Part shown: positions 6,287 to 7,446 of the stretch, one piece after another | Layout of the letters: each line of letters starts with the position of its first letter | Numbering within the stretch: the stretch's first letter is position 1 | NCBI GenBank assembly: GCA_903919215.1 | Contig: CAIXHI010000293.1 | Span: 1 to 7,446, forward strand | Origin: an uncultured Acidimicrobiaceae bacterium | GTDB taxonomy: Bacteria > Actinomycetota > Acidimicrobiia > Acidimicrobiales > Ilumatobacteraceae | Direction: 5' to 3' | Length of the DNA stretch: 7,446 bases | Program-made: the position numbers and the translations under genes | Notes under the pieces: model-generated | Told to the model about the DNA's origin: nothing | Seen by the model: only the letters and a program-made list of their open reading frames with translations | Databases searched by the model: none

Positions 6287-6329
6287 CTGGACAGGGATAG
6301 TTCCGGTTTCCGGGACTATCCCTGCCCAG
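6287..6329. repeat. Long foldback: 20-nt inverted repeat with 3-nt loop upstream of the helicase
   Basis: Arm 6287-6306 reads CTGGACAGGGATAGTTCCGG. The reverse complement of arm 6310-6329 reads CTGGGCAGGGATAGTCCCGG: 18 of 20 match, with a TTT loop. In a plus-strand RNA one mismatch is A-C and the other a U-G wobble. The hairpin ends 50 bases before the helicase start. It could be an attenuator-type hairpin, a repressor site, or a barrier to read-through from upstream. Confidence 0.75.
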
Positions 6330-6337
6330 AGTCGTGC

Positions 6338-6357
6338 CTGGGACGATCTCTGCCCAG
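6338..6357. repeat. Third copy of the 20-bp motif upstream of the helicase
   Basis: CTGGGACGATCTCTGCCCAG differs from the right arm of the foldback (6310-6329) at 3 of 20 positions, in the same orientation and 28 bp further on. Its ends CTGGG and CCCAG also pair with each other. Three related motifs in 71 bp, the last ending 22 bp before the start codon, look like a multi-site operator or a decayed repeat. Confidence 0.6.
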
Positions 6358-6379
6358 AAACCGAGGCACACTGGCAGGA

Positions 6380-7446
6380 ATGTCTGCGCTCACCGACCTG
6401 CTGCCGCCCGCCGGGTCGGATCCCGAGGCGGTGCTCGACGCGTTCGCCGCGTGGGCACAGGCCGGCGGACGACCGTTGTACTCGCACCAAGAGGAAGCCG
6501 CACTGGCACTCGCCGCTGGCGACCACGTCGTGCTCGCCACCCCCACCGGGTCGGGCAAGAGCCTGGTCGCGATCGCCGGCATCCTGTTGGCGCTGAACGA
6601 CGGTCGGCGCGCCGTGTGGACCGCACCGATCAAGGCCTTGGTCGCGGAGAAGTTCTTCGACCTGGTCGACCTGCTGGGCGCGCATCAGGTGGGTTTGGCC
6701 ACAGGTGATGCCTCGATCAACTCGGATGCGCCGGTGCTCGTGTGCACGGCGGAGGTGCTGGCCAACAACGCCCTCGCACACGGCGCAGAGAGCGACTTCG
6801 GCTTCGCCTGTCTCGACGAGTTCCACTACTACGCCGAGGCTGACCGCGGCTGGGCGTGGCAGATCCCGCTGTTGGAGATGACGGGCTGTCAGATGCTGCT
6901 CGCCTCGGCGACGCTCGGCGACATGACCGCCATCACCACCGACCTGCAGGAGCGCAGCGGTCGACCGGTCAGCGAGGTCACGTCGGTGCATCGCCCGACA
7001 CCGCTGTATCACGCATGGCGGCTCACCTCGGTGGCCGACACGGTGCTCGATGCAGTGAAGGAGGGTCTCAGCCCGGTGTACGTCGTACACGCCAACCAGG
7101 CCTCGGCGATCGAGCGAGCCCAGGGGTTGGTGAGCCTCACCGTCACCACCCGTGCCCAACGCGAGGCGATCGCCGCGGCGATGAAGGGCACCAAGATGGG
7201 CCGCGGGTTCGGCGAGACACTCGATCGTCTGATCCGCAACGGTGTGGGCGTGCACCATGCCGGCATGCTGCCCAAGTACCGACGACTCGTCGGGCGCCTC
7301 GCCGGCGCGGGTCTGCTGCCGGGGATCTGCGGCACCGACACGCTCGGCGTCGGCGTGAACATCCCGATCCGCACCGTGCTGATGACGGCGCTCACGAAGT
7401 TCGACGGCAAGCGAGTGCGCGTGTTCACCGTCCGCGAGTTTCACCA
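6380..7446 (+). CDS. SF2 DExH-box helicase, Ski2-like/DUF3516 type, 3' end beyond window
   Basis: An open frame from ATG 6380 gives 355 residues and leaves the window without a stop. Helicase motifs appear in order: LYSHQEEA (33-40, Q-like), ATPTGSGKS (53-61, Walker A with Lys60), DEFH (146-149, Walker B, DExH), SAT (176-178), GVHHAG (290-295 region) and GTDTLGVGVNIP (318-329, motif V). The order, together with the HHAG and GVN signatures, is Ski2/Mtr4-like. The N-terminal sequence resembles actinobacterial helicases that carry a C-terminal DUF3516 domain; that domain would lie outside the window. Such proteins unwind nucleic acid with ATP, probably RNA, but their role is poorly known. No ATG or GTG occurs in frame between the stop at 6275 and 6380, so the start is secure. 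AGGA abuts the ATG too closely for a normal ribosome binding site. It probably forms a separate unit from the acyl-CoA genes. Confidence 0.9.
   Translation, partial: MSALTDLLPPAGSDPEAVLDAFAAWAQAGGRPLYSHQEEAALALAAGDHVVLATPTGSGKSLVAIAGILLALNDGRRAVWTAPIKALVAEKFFDLVDLLGAHQVGLATGDASINSDAPVLVCTAEVLANNALAHGAESDFGFACLDEFHYYAEADRGWAWQIPLLEMTGCQMLLASATLGDMTAITTDLQERSGRPVSEVTSVHRPTPLYHAWRLTSVADTVLDAVKEGLSPVYVVHANQASAIERAQGLVSLTVTTRAQREAIAAAMKGTKMGRGFGETLDRLIRNGVGVHHAGMLPKYRRLVGRLAGAGLLPGICGTDTLGVGVNIPIRTVLMTALTKFDGKRVRVFTVREFH

Noticed and set aside
6105..6379. Small coding genes in the 275-bp gap
   Set aside because: Short open stretches exist, but none has a ribosome binding site, recognisable sequence or freedom from the inverted repeats. 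The gap is better explained by the repeat structures.
6278..7444. Minus-strand open frame of 388 codons opposite the helicase
   Set aside because: The helicase motifs are unambiguous on the plus strand; the antisense product is a composition artefact.

Overview
This is high-GC DNA (roughly 65% by eye) with dense, GC-rich-codon genes. Several start codons lie directly behind a TAnnnT -10 box with no Shine-Dalgarno sequence. The gene set (fused FadE-type acyl-CoA dehydrogenase, tandem CaiB/BaiF CoA-transferase, DUF2889 protein, DUF3516-type helicase) points to an actinobacterium. An acidimicrobial lineage is possible, but that is a guess from gene style and not proven here.

Layout. Positions 1-1370 (minus): 5' part of a two-domain class III CoA-transferase that runs off the left edge. 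Positions 1436-2287 (minus): an enoyl-CoA hydratase/isomerase-superfamily protein, just upstream of the transferase and probably co-transcribed with it. A 54-bp divergent promoter region (2288-2340) separates this pair from the plus-strand genes. These are a DUF2889 protein (2341-3333), a 718-residue fused acyl-CoA dehydrogenase (3395-5551) and an SRPBCC-fold protein (5628-6104). A 275-bp non-coding stretch (6105-6379) follows, holding two conspicuous inverted-repeat structures. The window ends inside an SF2 helicase gene (6380 to the right edge).

How the genes fit together. The CoA-transferase, hydratase-fold enzyme and acyl-CoA dehydrogenase would activate, dehydrogenate and hydrate or isomerise an acyl-CoA, so the first five genes look like a catabolic module for an organic acid. 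Fused FadE proteins of this style are known from actinobacterial fatty acid and steroid side-chain breakdown, but the substrate cannot be read from the window. The DUF2889 and SRPBCC proteins are plausible accessory or substrate-binding partners. The helicase is probably an unrelated neighbour.

Most notable: (i) a 97-nt element at 6141-6237 closed by a perfect 12-bp stem and able to fold into four further hairpins; (ii) three copies of a 20-bp motif, two forming a long foldback, immediately before the helicase; (iii) divergent promoters occupying the same DNA and apparently giving two leaderless mRNAs; (iv) three enzymes in one cluster with altered catalytic positions: a His for the expected Asp in the first transferase domain, no catalytic Glu in the N-terminal dehydrogenase half, and neither classical Glu in the hydratase. 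No tRNA, rRNA, CRISPR array or transposase gene was seen.
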